NCBI RefSeq assembly: GCF_004916905.1
Contig: NZ_SDLV01000047.1
Location: forward strand, 1-64,000
Origin: Chryseobacterium candidae
Lineage (GTDB): Bacteria > Bacteroidota > Bacteroidia > Flavobacteriales > Weeksellaceae
DNA: 64,000 nt
Reading direction: 5' to 3'
Shown: piece by piece, positions 7,768-16,925 of the stretch
How the letters are laid out: each line of letters starts with the position of its first letter
Numbering within the stretch: position 1 is the stretch's first letter
Notes under the pieces: generated by a model
What the model was told of the DNA's origin: nothing
The model's database searches: none
The model's input: the letters and a program-made list of their open reading frames with translations, nothing else
Translations under genes and position numbers: made by a program

Positions 7768-10700
7768 TTATTTCCAGTCTCCTGAAATGACTTTCTGACC
7801 TTCAAGTGATTCTACTCCAAGAAGGTTGTCATTGGGTTCAAAATTGAATCTATCCTCAGTAATTACTTCGGAAGGAACTTCAAATTCATCTGGATTTTCT
7901 TCCGTAAATGGCAGGGCATGAGCAACCTTTAATCCTATACTTTTTGCCTGAAGGATGTTCAAAGGAGTAGGAAGTCTTGTGATCCATGGTTTTCCATGTT
8001 TTTTACCTTTTGGCTGCTTCAATTCATCCACAATTGATAGATAAAGATCATCTCCGATGACAGGAACTTCTCCGCCTTTCCAGATCTTCCCGGTCGCAAG
8101 GTAAAATTGTACCGCATCCTCAAAACCAGGACGTACCGTAACAACCACCCTGGCCATACCACTTTGTAAAAATGCTCTGAATAACGGATCTACATCTTCG
8201 GCCTGGTAGAGATTAGACCACTCTGTTTTATTAGCCCAATAATATGGATACAGATAATAGGATATATTTTCCCACTCAAAGGCTTGTTCCATAAACTTAA
8301 GGAAGGCTGTGTATTTATCCAGATCTGATGAAAGGTCTGTTTCATAATCCATAAAAGTGCTTCCTGTAGTTAGCCCCGCCATTCCATAGCCATGGGTAGA
8401 GTTGGCAGTTCTGTTGATCATATAAGAGATACAGTTTTTACGAAGTACTGTATTCTCGATCTGACGGTAAAACCCTGGATTGGATCCTTTAATCTGGATA
8501 CCGGTAGCTTTTTCGTCTGCTATTTTTTGTTCGTAAATAGCTAATGCCTTTTCATACCCCTCAATAATAGCATTGAATGTTTTTTGAAGCCATGCATTTC
8601 TTGCTTCAGGAGTAAGTTTCAAATTCAATTTCAGAGATCCCTGTATGATTGGACTTTCCCCGGTACCAAAACTAAACTCTAGCTTATTTTTGATATCCAG
8701 GTCTTTAATTTTTCCACCTTTCTGTGTACTGTATGTGGTGTCAATCCACTCAGCAGACACTCCTCCGATGGTCACGAAAGCCTGATGTTGCCCATAAAAG
8801 CCGTGTGGATAGGTTTGGAAAACATAATCAACTTCTTTTAATAAATACCCTTCCGGAATTTCTACTTCTCCATTTCCATTTACAATCTGAATATTTCCAC
8901 CATCATTGCCATTAAAGTTACCATCACGAGCACTGAATGATTTGCTTATAGCAAAAGATTCTGCCGGTCTCTCATCAATTTCAATATTATATTTACTTAC
9001 CCAGTAGTTTAACGTAACTTCATTATTTAAAGAAATATAATTTTCCAGGGGCAAATTCTTTGCATTTCTTGGGTCTTCTGGTTTTACAAGATCTGTTTTT
9101 GTTGCAGAATCATTCAATGTCATTCCCAGTGTATGCAGTTTTGCAGGCTGAGGAATCATAAACTCAAACATCATCCGTTTTCCATAATCATAGATCTGAT
9201 TCTTCATCAGTTTATCTACCCATCGGTAAACACCCACTACATGCTTATCTCCTTTTGTGTTGTCAAAACCATGCTTATTGTTTTCTTCAAACTCTTCAAT
9301 GATCTTTTCAATCCTTTCCTCATGAACTTTTGTGACGACTCTGTCTAACGCTCTTGCAGTAACATCCTGAGCCTGGGTAAGCGCCTGTCTTGTACTTTCT
9401 TCTTTAGATGAATGAGTGGCATATCCTCCTGCAATCCCTGTACTGATAGATCCTCCTCCTGTCATGTCCCATTTGGCATCGAAATGTGCCTGTACATTAG
9501 TGTCTCTGGATTCCTGCATCATTTTGGCAATCTCACTCTGCATTTCAAATCTGGTTGCAGTAGTTGTATCCGTAAGTTTTTCTCTTTCCGTATCTGAGGA
9601 GGTAGTTGTAGTATTTTCACTTCTCCTAAGTCTTCTGGTTGATTTTTCTCGGTACTCTCTGGCCATAATATTTTCAATATGGGCTACTTCACCTTCAACA
9701 TAGGCATGCGTGGTCTGCTCCACTTTCAAATAGTCTGCAATACCAATTTGTTTAAATCCGAATCCTGACGGAATAAAGGTATTTTCATCCTCAGTATCTA
9801 CAGGCTCTTCCTCATCTACCTCAAGTAAGAAGTTATCAGAAAGGCAAGCTCTGGCCTGCAGTTTACTGGCATACATATTGGCCAGCTTTCCATTCGTGAA
9901 CATAATTTTAACACTTATAGAAGCATCCTGAATTGTATTAAAGTCTAATCCCGGCATACAAAGATCATTTAGAAAAATAATATTTCCTGATCTGGACTTT
10001 ACATAATAATCACTATTGATGTTTGCTGAACCGTTGCCTGGAGTAAGACTGTAAGAGATATTGCTGACCTCCCAGGATGAATCCGGAACCGTAAGTGCTA
10101 TGTCAAAAGTAAATCCCTTATGAACATATTTTGGACAAATCTGGTAGGTAAAAGGAACTGCCACTGTTCTTGCCACTGGAATAAGAACTCCTCCTATACT
10201 GGTATATCTTTCATGCTCCGTATTGGTATTTTCCACAATAATATTGTTGGATTTTTCAACCGCTTCTTTTACTAAGATATCAATCTCGGAAAAGGTATTT
10301 CTACCCTCTAGCAAAATATTAAGGTCTGCAGAGTTTAATGAAGCTGAACGTTCTTCTCCTGCATCTTTCTGAAAATCATACCCCAGTACATCCAATAATG
10401 TATCCAAATTTTCCGGCTTTATGGCTCTTAATAGAGAATCTGCCTCTATTTCCTGTCTAAACTGAAAATTAAGTTTAGGTAATTGCGGTTTAGGGATTTC
10501 CGGAATTTGCTGGCAAGGATCTGCCGGATCATATTTAATATCCGGATTTCGTACCTGGCAGTATCTATCCTTATTTGCGATTAGGTCTTTATTATACTGC
10601 TCAATTAGAGGTGCTATTGCTTTCTGGTGAATTTCTTCTGCTGCCGCATATTCTTTCTGATATTCTGCTTTATATAATCTTTCGATACTGGAAAGGTTTT

Positions 10701-11442
10701 TCTTTAAAGCTTCATATCTTCCCAGTTTAATCTTTGCTGTAGAGATAAGCTGTTGCTGTTGCATTTCCTGTGTTGGGAAAGTTTCTTTAGGGCCTTCAGA
10801 AGCCATTCTTGAAGAAGTTTGCAAGGGAGAAAGAGTCTTATCATCCATCATCAGTTCTTTAGGCAAAACAACTCTTGCCCCAAGTGCTGTCTTCATTTCC
10901 TCTTCGCCAGAAACAGAAAGAATGTGATGAGCCAGAAGCACCTGCATGACCACTTCCTTAACGTAAAAATCTTTCTGAGTTACCACCTGATAAATCAGAT
11001 TATTCCATAAACTGATCAGAGGAGGAGTTGCAGGAGTAGCCAGGGGATCTGTCAAAACGGCTCTTTTAGCAATTACCTGTTCATAAGTACATGTCGTTTT
11101 ATTTTTTGCTAACCAGGTTCCAAAAACATAGTAAGCCTTATAGGTTCTTTTGAAACCCTCCAAACTATTCGGGCTGTTTGGGTCCGTTGAAATACGTTCC
11201 GGATTATTTGCATAATTAGCGGCACATGTTTTCAGTAGTTTTTGTTTTGCTCCGGTTCCATTAACAACCGGGACATAAAAAGCGTTATCATTTTTCAGAT
11301 CCTGAGGAATAACAATGAATCTTTTATCTTTCTTCGTATCATCAGATAGTTCAGGGCTTCTCAGGCTTACAAATCTGAAAAGTGTTTGTGATGGTGTATT
11401 TTCTACAGGAACATCTGTAGTACTATTTTCCATATCGTTCAT
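7768..11442 (-). CDS. Large uncharacterised protein, first gene of the toxin locus
   Basis: The 1224-aa protein has no signal peptide. Visible regions are an alpha-rich N-terminal part, a coiled coil at about 225-295, a strand-rich region at 400-540, then a charged segment with GEVAHIENIMAREYREKSTRR at 584-604. Next is a Thr/Ser/polar stretch with a Gly-rich turn around 660-674, and a helical segment from about 683 leading to YDYGKRMMFEFMIPQP near 751. The rest is mixed, ending in an acidic tail. The alternating polar stretch around a Gly turn recalls the membrane-inserting hairpins of pore-forming proteins, but that is a guess. As the largest protein and first gene of the operon, it is the best candidate for a delivery scaffold or pore. 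Confidence 0.6.
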   Translation of the reverse strand: MNDMENSTTDVPVENTPSQTLFRFVSLRSPELSDDTKKDKRFIVIPQDLKNDNAFYVPVVNGTGAKQKLLKTCAANYANNPERISTDPNSPNSLEGFKRTYKAYYVFGTWLAKNKTTCTYEQVIAKRAVLTDPLATPATPPLISLWNNLIYQVVTQKDFYVKEVVMQVLLAHHILSVSGEEEMKTALGARVVLPKELMMDDKTLSPLQTSSRMASEGPKETFPTQEMQQQQLISTAKIKLGRYEALKKNLSSIERLYKAEYQKEYAAAEEIHQKAIAPLIEQYNKDLIANKDRYCQVRNPDIKYDPADPCQQIPEIPKPQLPKLNFQFRQEIEADSLLRAIKPENLDTLLDVLGYDFQKDAGEERSASLNSADLNILLEGRNTFSEIDILVKEAVEKSNNIIVENTNTEHERYTSIGGVLIPVARTVAVPFTYQICPKYVHKGFTFDIALTVPDSSWEVSNISYSLTPGNGSANINSDYYVKSRSGNIIFLNDLCMPGLDFNTIQDASISVKIMFTNGKLANMYASKLQARACLSDNFLLEVDEEEPVDTEDENTFIPSGFGFKQIGIADYLKVEQTTHAYVEGEVAHIENIMAREYREKSTRRLRRSENTTTTSSDTEREKLTDTTTATRFEMQSEIAKMMQESRDTNVQAHFDAKWDMTGGGSISTGIAGGYATHSSKEESTRQALTQAQDVTARALDRVVTKVHEERIEKIIEEFEENNKHGFDNTKGDKHVVGVYRWVDKLMKNQIYDYGKRMMFEFMIPQPAKLHTLGMTLNDSATKTDLVKPEDPRNAKNLPLENYISLNNEVTLNYWVSKYNIEIDERPAESFAISKSFSARDGNFNGNDGGNIQIVNGNGEVEIPEGYLLKEVDYVFQTYPHGFYGQHQAFVTIGGVSAEWIDTTYSTQKGGKIKDLDIKNKLEFSFGTGESPIIQGSLKLNLKLTPEARNAWLQKTFNAIIEGYEKALAIYEQKIADEKATGIQIKGSNPGFYRQIENTVLRKNCISYMINRTANSTHGYGMAGLTTGSTFMDYETDLSSDLDKYTAFLKFMEQAFEWENISYYLYPYYWANKTEWSNLYQAEDVDPLFRAFLQSGMARVVVTVRPGFEDAVQFYLATGKIWKGGEVPVIGDDLYLSIVDELKQPKGKKHGKPWITRLPTPLNILQAKSIGLKVAHALPFTEENPDEFEVPSEVITEDRFNFEPNDNLLGVESLEGQKVISGDWK

Positions 11443-11732
11443 TTTGTGTAATTTTGTATTGATTTATAAAGGTTAAGATTTTGAAGGTCTTTTTAGTAGA
11501 ATGTCTTCAGGTTTTAGCCTTATTTTTTTAGGTGGTTTCCGGCAAAAGATGTCCACCTGGAATTTTGAAGTCTAGTTTCATACGCTGTGTTTTTTCTTGA
11601 AGCAAATATCCATCGCGGAAGCGACAGAACTTGACGTATAAAAAAGAATTTCACATTTCTATTCTAAGGCTTTGGTACAAACCATTTTAGTATTCTCAAT
11701 ATTTTAATACATTTGTTTAAAACATATTTCAG
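11443..11732. other. Divergent intergenic region upstream of the toxin locus
   Basis: These 290 bp separate the leftward toxin operon from the rightward metalloprotease-type gene and mark the border between accessory and core DNA. I see no tRNA, direct repeat or integrase here. A promoter for the rightward genes is visible near 11708. No clear TAnnTTTG box was found for the leftward operon. Confidence 0.5.
11685..11715 (+). promoter_or_regulatory. Bacteroidota-type promoter
   Basis: The -7 element TACATTTG is at 11708-11715 with a T-rich -33 region 19 nt upstream. The predicted start of transcription lies about 10 nt before the ATG at 11733. Confidence 0.5.
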
Positions 11733-12242
11733 ATGAATTTTGAACAGATCAACTTACACCTTGAAGCTTACAAAGAACACAACCAGATTCTGGATGCAGC
11801 CAAATACCTGATCCATTCTTTTGACCTGGAACATGAAAATTTTGCAGGGTTCGGCTTTAGAGAAGAACTTTCTCCTACTTCAATGCTTCTTACAGCAGAA
11901 GGGGAGATGGGAGGGCCACAGACTGTAATGATCCCCAAAAATTTGTTTGATTTTGACCTGAACCTTGTTCTGAATATGGTTGCCCACGAAATGCTTCATG
12001 TCAGACAAAAAGCTCCGGGACAAGTTATCGAAGACAAAAATGAAAGGGAATTTCAGGCGTATTATGAAATGCTTTTTCACAAAGTGTTTCCGCAGATTCC
12101 TGAAGTTTCGGATTTTCATAAAAAATTCTTTGGCGGTAAAGCCCTGGAATATTACAAAAGAATGGGCGAAGGCTCAGTATTACAACAAAAATATGCAGAA
12201 CAGAAAACAGAAGTAGAACATTTAATTAACGAATTACCATGA
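11733..12242 (+). CDS. Putative zinc metalloprotease-like protein (HExxH)
   Basis: This 169-aa cytosolic protein contains VAHEMLHVRQ near residue 87, a match to the HExxH zinc metallopeptidase motif, followed by conserved acidic and aromatic residues. No signal peptide is seen. Its substrate is unknown. Its stop overlaps the next start as ATGA, so it heads a four-gene operon with a CsaA-type protein, an exonuclease and a MIP18-family protein. The protease function is inferred from the single motif. Confidence 0.6.
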   Translation: MNFEQINLHLEAYKEHNQILDAAKYLIHSFDLEHENFAGFGFREELSPTSMLLTAEGEMGGPQTVMIPKNLFDFDLNLVLNMVAHEMLHVRQKAPGQVIEDKNEREFQAYYEMLFHKVFPQIPEVSDFHKKFFGGKALEYYKRMGEGSVLQQKYAEQKTEVEHLINELP

Positions 12243-12586
12243 CAGTAAAACCAGATATCACCTGGGCAGATTTTGAAAAAATAGACATCAGATGCGGAAC
12301 GATAATCTCAGTGAATGATTTTGAAAAAGCAAAAAACCCTTCTTACCAGCTGGAAATAGATTTTGGTGATTTGGGAATCAGAAAGTCATCTGCACAAATT
12401 ACTTCTCTATATGAAAAAGAAGAGCTTATTGGAAAACAGATTTTAGCAGTAGTGAATTTCCCTAAAAAGCAGATTGCCAATTTCTTCAGCGAATGTCTTG
12501 TGCTAGGATTGTATGGAGACGACAAAAAAGATGTTACACTTTTGACCCCCTCATTGCCTACAAAAAATGGAATGCAGGTAGGATAG
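12239..12586 (+). CDS. csaA: CsaA-type tRNA-binding protein
   Basis: The 115-aa protein consists of one tRNA-binding OB-fold domain like that of CsaA and the C-terminus of methionyl-tRNA synthetase. Key segments are IDIRCGTIISV, LGIRKSSAQIT and VVNFPKKQIANFFSECLVLG. CsaA dimerises, binds tRNA and has been linked to protein export or folding in Bacillus. The length fits the family. It is translationally coupled to the upstream gene by a 4-bp overlap. Confidence 0.9.
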   Translation: MTVKPDITWADFEKIDIRCGTIISVNDFEKAKNPSYQLEIDFGDLGIRKSSAQITSLYEKEELIGKQILAVVNFPKKQIANFFSECLVLGLYGDDKKDVTLLTPSLPTKNGMQVG

Positions 12587-12601
12587 ACAACAAAACACAA
12601 T

Positions 12602-13303
12602 ATGATACAAAACATCCCTTTAGAAAGAGTTTTATTCCTTGATATTGAGACCGTTCCGCAGGCTGGATCATGGGACGAGTTATCCGAAACAGAACAATAC
12701 CTGTGGGATAAAAAGACAAAATTCCAAAGAAAAGAAGAAGTGACTGCAGAAGAGTTTTATGACAGAGCCGGCATCATGGCCGAGTTTGGAAAAATCATCT
12801 GCATCACCATCGGAATGGTTGAAAAGAATGAAACGTTAAAAATAAAGAGTTTTTCCGGGCATGACGAAAAGAAAATGCTGCAGGAGTTTGGAGAAATCTT
12901 CAACAGCCCAAGGCTTTATAACGTGATTCTCTGTGCTCATAACGGAAAAGAATTCGATTTTCCATGGATTGCCAGACGTTATCTTATCAATGGAATGCAG
13001 CCTCCTGCACCGTTTCAGATGTTTGGGAAAAAGCCCTGGGAAATTCCGCATATCGATACAATGGAACTCTGGAAGTTCGGTGATTATAAAAGTTTTGTAT
13101 CCCTGGAATTACTGGCTCATGTCTTTGGTATTCCTACTCCGAAGGATGATATTGACGGCTCAATGGTTTCATCAATTTACTACATAGAGAAAGACTTGCA
13201 GAGAATTGTTGACTATTGTGAAAAAGATGTCTTAACTTTGGCAAATATTTTCCGGCGTATGCGTCAGGAAGATTTGTTGAAAAGGAATATCAATCTAGAT
13301 TAA
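12602..13303 (+). CDS. PolB-type 3'-5' exonuclease
   Basis: The 233-aa protein has the DEDD exonuclease motifs: FLDIETVP near the start (ExoI), CAHNGKEFDFPW in the middle (ExoII) and DYCEKDVLTLANIF near the end (ExoIII, Y-x3-D type). This matches the stand-alone exonuclease family related to the proofreading domain of family B DNA polymerases. It likely trims single-stranded DNA or RNA ends during repair; the actual substrate is not shown by the sequence. It follows csaA after 15 bp in the same operon. Confidence 0.85.
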   Translation: MIQNIPLERVLFLDIETVPQAGSWDELSETEQYLWDKKTKFQRKEEVTAEEFYDRAGIMAEFGKIICITIGMVEKNETLKIKSFSGHDEKKMLQEFGEIFNSPRLYNVILCAHNGKEFDFPWIARRYLINGMQPPAPFQMFGKKPWEIPHIDTMELWKFGDYKSFVSLELLAHVFGIPTPKDDIDGSMVSSIYYIEKDLQRIVDYCEKDVLTLANIFRRMRQEDLLKRNINLD

Positions 13304-13306
13304 AAA

Positions 13307-13633
13307 ATGAAATTTACAGACGATCAAATTGCTGACATTGGTGAGGAAATCATTAGTGTGCTAAAAACCGTATATGACCCTGAAATTCCGGTAGATATTT
13401 ACGAATTAGGGCTGATTTACGATGTCCAGATCTCCGATGATGCTGACGTAAAAATTATAATGACCCTTACTACTCCCAACTGCCCTGTTGCAGAAACACT
13501 TCCTCAGGAAGTAAAAGATAAAGTGGCTGAAGTAGAAAACGTAAAAAGTGTAGATTTAGAGCTTACTTTCGAACCAAGCTGGAATAAGGATATGATGAGC
13601 GAAGAGGCGAAGTTTGAGCTGGGAATGCTTTAA
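13307..13633 (+). CDS. MIP18/DUF59-family Fe-S cluster assembly protein
   Basis: The 108-aa protein has the DUF59 signature: VYDPEIPVDIYELGLIYDV, then TLTTPNCPVAETLPQEV with the reactive Cys. Relatives include SufT/YitW and PaaD, which help mature Fe-S proteins. The gene starts 3 bp after the exonuclease stop, so it closes the operon. The SufE gene is elsewhere in the window (55963-56382). The exact client is unknown. Confidence 0.85.
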   Translation: MKFTDDQIADIGEEIISVLKTVYDPEIPVDIYELGLIYDVQISDDADVKIIMTLTTPNCPVAETLPQEVKDKVAEVENVKSVDLELTFEPSWNKDMMSEEAKFELGML

Positions 13634-13651
13634 AATTACCCTTAATAATAT

Positions 13652-13684
13652 AAAACCCCGAAAAATTATTTTTGGGGTTTTTAT
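13652..13684. terminator. Bidirectional terminator
   Basis: An AAAACCCC / GGGGTTTT stem with a run of T lies between two convergent genes: the Fe-S protein on the plus strand and the sulfurtransferase on the minus strand. The A-rich left arm gives a U tract in the other direction. Confidence 0.8.
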
Positions 13685-13685
13685 T

Positions 13686-14522
13686 TTAAATATCTTTTGC
13701 TATTTCCTTTCCGTCTCTCCTGCTCCATTCACTCCATGAGCCTACATACAAATCCGGAATGGGAAACCCTGCGTAATCCAGAGCTAAAATAGTATGACAG
13801 GCAGTAACTCCCGATCCACAGTGAATGATCAGATGATCAGGCTTATTTTGTAATAATTTGCTGTATTTTTCTTTTAAGATTTCAGGACTCAGAAAGTTTC
13901 CGCTTTCATCCAGGTTTTCAGAAAAAGGAATATTAACCGCTCCCGGAATATGCCCCGCTACCAGATCAATCGGTTCAGATTCACCTTTATAGCGGTAAGC
14001 GTCTCTTACATCAATCACCGTAGAAGAATTGTTTTTCAATTCACTTTCAACAACTTCCAGGCTCGAAACCGGCAGACTCCAATGATCTTTTTCAATCAAA
14101 GAAGTTTTCTCAAAGATCTCTTCTCCTGAAGAAAATTCTAACCCGCCTTTTTCTGCAGCCTGCATTCCGCCATCAAGAACCTGAACTTTTTCCAATCCGA
14201 AAGATCTTAACATCCACCAGGCACGTGCTGCTGCATTCGAAGCATTTTTATCATCATATACAACAATATGATTACCCTCTGAAATTCCAAGATCTGAAAG
14301 TGTTTCAGCAAACTTTCTCACGGAAGGAAGCGGATGTCTCCCTCCAAAAGCTGCATTCTCTCCTATTTCAGCCAGATCTTTATCCAGATCAATGAATCTT
14401 GCTCCTTTAATGTGCTTATCAAGGTAAATTTGTTTTACGTCTTTTCCTGTTCTTGCATCAAGAATAACAAGATTTTCTGTTGGAACATTTTTGAGTTCGG
14501 TTGGTGAGATGATTGGAGACAT
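13686..14522 (-). CDS. sseA: Thiosulfate/3-mercaptopyruvate sulfurtransferase
   Basis: The 278-aa protein carries two rhodanese domains. The N-terminal one includes LDARTGKDVKQIYLDKHIKGA and FGGRHPLPS, without a catalytic Cys. The C-terminal one holds the active-site loop CGSGVTACH around residue 235, the loop type seen in 3-mercaptopyruvate sulfurtransferases. The enzyme moves sulfur from mercaptopyruvate or thiosulfate to an acceptor such as cyanide or thiols. It has no signal peptide, so it is cytosolic. Length is normal. Confidence 0.88.
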   Translation of the reverse strand: MSPIISPTELKNVPTENLVILDARTGKDVKQIYLDKHIKGARFIDLDKDLAEIGENAAFGGRHPLPSVRKFAETLSDLGISEGNHIVVYDDKNASNAAARAWWMLRSFGLEKVQVLDGGMQAAEKGGLEFSSGEEIFEKTSLIEKDHWSLPVSSLEVVESELKNNSSTVIDVRDAYRYKGESEPIDLVAGHIPGAVNIPFSENLDESGNFLSPEILKEKYSKLLQNKPDHLIIHCGSGVTACHTILALDYAGFPIPDLYVGSWSEWSRRDGKEIAKDI

Positions 14523-14556
14523 TTTGTTGATTTTGGGGTTAATTTAATTATGTTTT

Positions 14557-14605
14557 GGCTAAAGCCATATATATTTCAATATAGTAAAGCGGGCTAAAGC
14601 CCGCT
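14557..14605. repeat. Dispersed GGCTAAAGCC palindrome pair, copy 1
   Basis: The palindrome-like GGCTAAAGCC (14557-14566) is followed after about 20 nt by the longer AGCGGGCT-aa-AGCCCGCT (14588-14605). The same two-part arrangement recurs at 60512-60560. It lies between the sulfurtransferase and HMG-CoA lyase genes. Confidence 0.7.
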
Positions 14606-14635
14606 CCTATTGATTATTTTATTCTTCACTCCTAT

Positions 14636-15484
14636 TTAAAAATGAAAAATATCCTTCGCTTTATTATAAGAACTTTCAAAGTTCAGAAGATTCAGTTTAT
14701 GTTCTGCTTTTTCAACGCTCATAAAGTTGATAACCTGTTCTGTAGGCATATTTCCCACAAGATCATCCTTAGCCATAGGACATCCTCCGATCCCTTTGAT
14801 GGCGCTGTCAAATCTTCTGCAGCCTTGATCGTAAGCAGCCTTTAATTTTGAATAGGAATCTTCATAACGGTTATGAAAATGTCCTCCGAAGTTGATATCC
14901 GGATATTTTGAAGGTATTTTTTCAAACAAAAGAGCAATGGTTTCTGGAGTGGCCACACCGGTTGTATCAGATAATAAGATATCTTTTACACCGATATCTG
15001 AGAATTTTTGTGCCCATTGGTCAACATCTTCCCACTTCCACATTTCACCGTACGGATTTCCAAAAGCCATGGAGAAATAGATATTCAGCTGTTTTTCTTC
15101 ACTTTTTACAAGATCAAGCATTTTAATAATTTCATCAAAAGCTTCTTCCTGACTTTTATTGGTATTTCTGTGCTGAAAAGTTTCAGAAATAGAAAACGGG
15201 AAGCCCAGAATATCTACAGACTCATGTTTCAATGCTTTTTCCGCACCTCTGTAATTACCAATAATTGCAGAAACTTTGGTCTTGGAGCGTGATTTGTCGA
15301 TATTTTTTGCCACCTCATCAGAGTCAGCCATCTGTGGAATCGCTTTCGGGGAAACAAAACTCAGACAATCCAATACATCAAAGCCAACATCCATTAAGGA
15401 GTTGATATAATCTATTTTTTTATCGGTAGGGATAAATTCTCCCCATCCCTGCATTGCATCTCTAGGACATTCGGTAAGAAACAT
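14636..15484 (-). CDS. mvaB: Hydroxymethylglutaryl-CoA lyase
   Basis: The 282-aa TIM-barrel enzyme shows TECPRDAMQG near the start (metal- and substrate-binding Arg-Asp), SFVSPKAIPQMAD, the metal-binding GGHFHNRYEDS, and the signature GIGGCPMAKDDLVGN with the catalytic Cys. It splits HMG-CoA to acetyl-CoA and acetoacetate, the last step of leucine breakdown. Other pathway genes are not adjacent. A -7 box TATATTTG lies on the minus strand at 15504-15511, placing the transcription start about 13 nt before the ATG. Confidence 0.9.
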   Translation of the reverse strand: MFLTECPRDAMQGWGEFIPTDKKIDYINSLMDVGFDVLDCLSFVSPKAIPQMADSDEVAKNIDKSRSKTKVSAIIGNYRGAEKALKHESVDILGFPFSISETFQHRNTNKSQEEAFDEIIKMLDLVKSEEKQLNIYFSMAFGNPYGEMWKWEDVDQWAQKFSDIGVKDILLSDTTGVATPETIALLFEKIPSKYPDINFGGHFHNRYEDSYSKLKAAYDQGCRRFDSAIKGIGGCPMAKDDLVGNMPTEQVINFMSVEKAEHKLNLLNFESSYNKAKDIFHF

Positions 15485-15503
15485 TTTTACTTTTTGATTT
15501 TCT

Positions 15504-15511
15504 CAAATATA
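15504..15511 (-). promoter_or_regulatory. Promoter -7 box of the HMG-CoA lyase gene
   Basis: The minus strand reads TATATTTG, matching TAnnTTTG, about 20 nt before the start codon at 15484. No good -33 box is evident. Confidence 0.45.
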
Positions 15512-15644
15512 ATAAAACTAAACTACTTAGTATACTGTACATACAAAGCTAACACTATTTTGATTTTCAAAGATTTATATCTGATTTATAATTTCAATAC
15601 CTGATATTAAATCGCAAATAACGTATTCTCAGCCTCAAATTTGC

Positions 15645-15652
15645 TAACTTTG
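15645..15652 (+). promoter_or_regulatory. Promoter -7 box of pepT
   Basis: TAACTTTG matches TAnnTTTG and lies 20 nt before the pepT ATG at 15672. The -33 region is not clear. Confidence 0.5.
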
Positions 15653-15671
15653 TTAAAATTTATGATATCTG

Positions 15672-16919
15672 ATGAGTACAATAGAATTCAACCCTTTGTG
15701 GAAAGAAAAATTACTGAACCGTTTTCTTAGCTATGTAAAAATATATTCAACCAGTGATGCAGAAAGTGAAACAACACCTTCTACTGAACGTCAGTGGGAT
15801 ATTGCCAACTATATTACTGAAGAACTGAAGACCATCGGCCTGGAAGATGTTTCTATAGACAGCAACGGCTATATCATGGGCTATGTTCCTTCTAATCTTG
15901 AAAATGATGACAGGCCTACTATCGGATTTATTTCACATTATGATACTTCACCGGATTTCAGCGGAGAAAATGTAAAACCTCAGGTTTGGGAAAATTATGA
16001 CGGAAATGATCTTCTTTTGAACCAGGCAACAGGATTCACCTTATCTCCTTCAAGATTTGAAAGCTTAAAAAAATATATTGGCCAGACATTAATTACCACT
16101 GACGGAACAACTCTTCTCGGAGCTGATGACAAAGCGGGATGTGCTGAAATTGTAACAGCCGCAGAATATCTTATCGCTCATCCTGAGATCAAACATGGAA
16201 GAATTGCTATAGGATTTACACCAGATGAAGAAATCGGAAGAGGTGCCCATAAATTTGATGTGGCTAAATTTGGTGCAGAATGGGCTTATACTATGGATGG
16301 CGGAGAAGTGGGGGAACTTGAATATGAGAACTTTAACGCTGCAGGAGCGGTTGTAAAAATCCACGGATTAAGTGTTCACCCTGGTTATGCTTACGGAAAA
16401 ATGATCAATGCTGCTCTTTTAGCTGCTGAATTTGCTCAAATGCTTCCTGCTAACGAAACTCCTTCAACAACAAAAGGCTTCGACGGATTCTACCACTTAA
16501 TGGATATTACAGCTGATATTTCTGAGGCTAAACTTCAATATATCATCAGAGATCATGATGCAGATAAATTTGAAGCCAGAAAGAAATTCATGGAGGAAAA
16601 AGTAGCCGAGTTTAATCAAAAACACGGTGAAGGAACTGCTGAAGTAGAGATCAAAGAGCAATACAGAAATATGAAGCAGCAGTTTGAAGGTAAAATGCAC
16701 ATTGTAGATCTTGCTGCAAAAGCAATGACTGAAGCAGGTATAGAGCCTAAGATCAAAGCAATCAGAGGAGGTACAGATGGCGCTCAGCTTTCTTATATGG
16801 GACTTCCCTGCCCGAATATTTTTGCAGGAGGAATCAACTTCCACGGACCATACGAGTATGTAGCTTTGGAAAGTATGGAAAAAGCAACCGAAGTTATTAT
16901 TAATATTGTTAAAGCGTAA
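15672..16919 (+). CDS. pepT: Peptidase T (tripeptide aminopeptidase)
   Basis: The 415-aa M20 metallopeptidase has the expected metal-site motifs: GFISHYDTSPD (His/Asp), TLLGADDKAG (bridging Asp), FTPDEEIGRGAH (catalytic Glu), and the MDGGEVGELEYENFNAA signature of PepT. A His ligand sits in NFHGPYEY near the C-terminus. It removes N-terminal residues from tripeptides in the cytosol. Length matches the family. The next gene follows after 6 bp and may be co-transcribed. Confidence 0.95.
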   Translation: MSTIEFNPLWKEKLLNRFLSYVKIYSTSDAESETTPSTERQWDIANYITEELKTIGLEDVSIDSNGYIMGYVPSNLENDDRPTIGFISHYDTSPDFSGENVKPQVWENYDGNDLLLNQATGFTLSPSRFESLKKYIGQTLITTDGTTLLGADDKAGCAEIVTAAEYLIAHPEIKHGRIAIGFTPDEEIGRGAHKFDVAKFGAEWAYTMDGGEVGELEYENFNAAGAVVKIHGLSVHPGYAYGKMINAALLAAEFAQMLPANETPSTTKGFDGFYHLMDITADISEAKLQYIIRDHDADKFEARKKFMEEKVAEFNQKHGEGTAEVEIKEQYRNMKQQFEGKMHIVDLAAKAMTEAGIEPKIKAIRGGTDGAQLSYMGLPCPNIFAGGINFHGPYEYVALESMEKATEVIINIVKA

Positions 16920-16925
16920 TAAATC

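Noticed and set aside
2..11442. Prophage
   Set aside because: Only a fibre-like gene is present; capsid, portal, terminase, tail tube, lysis and integrase genes are missing.
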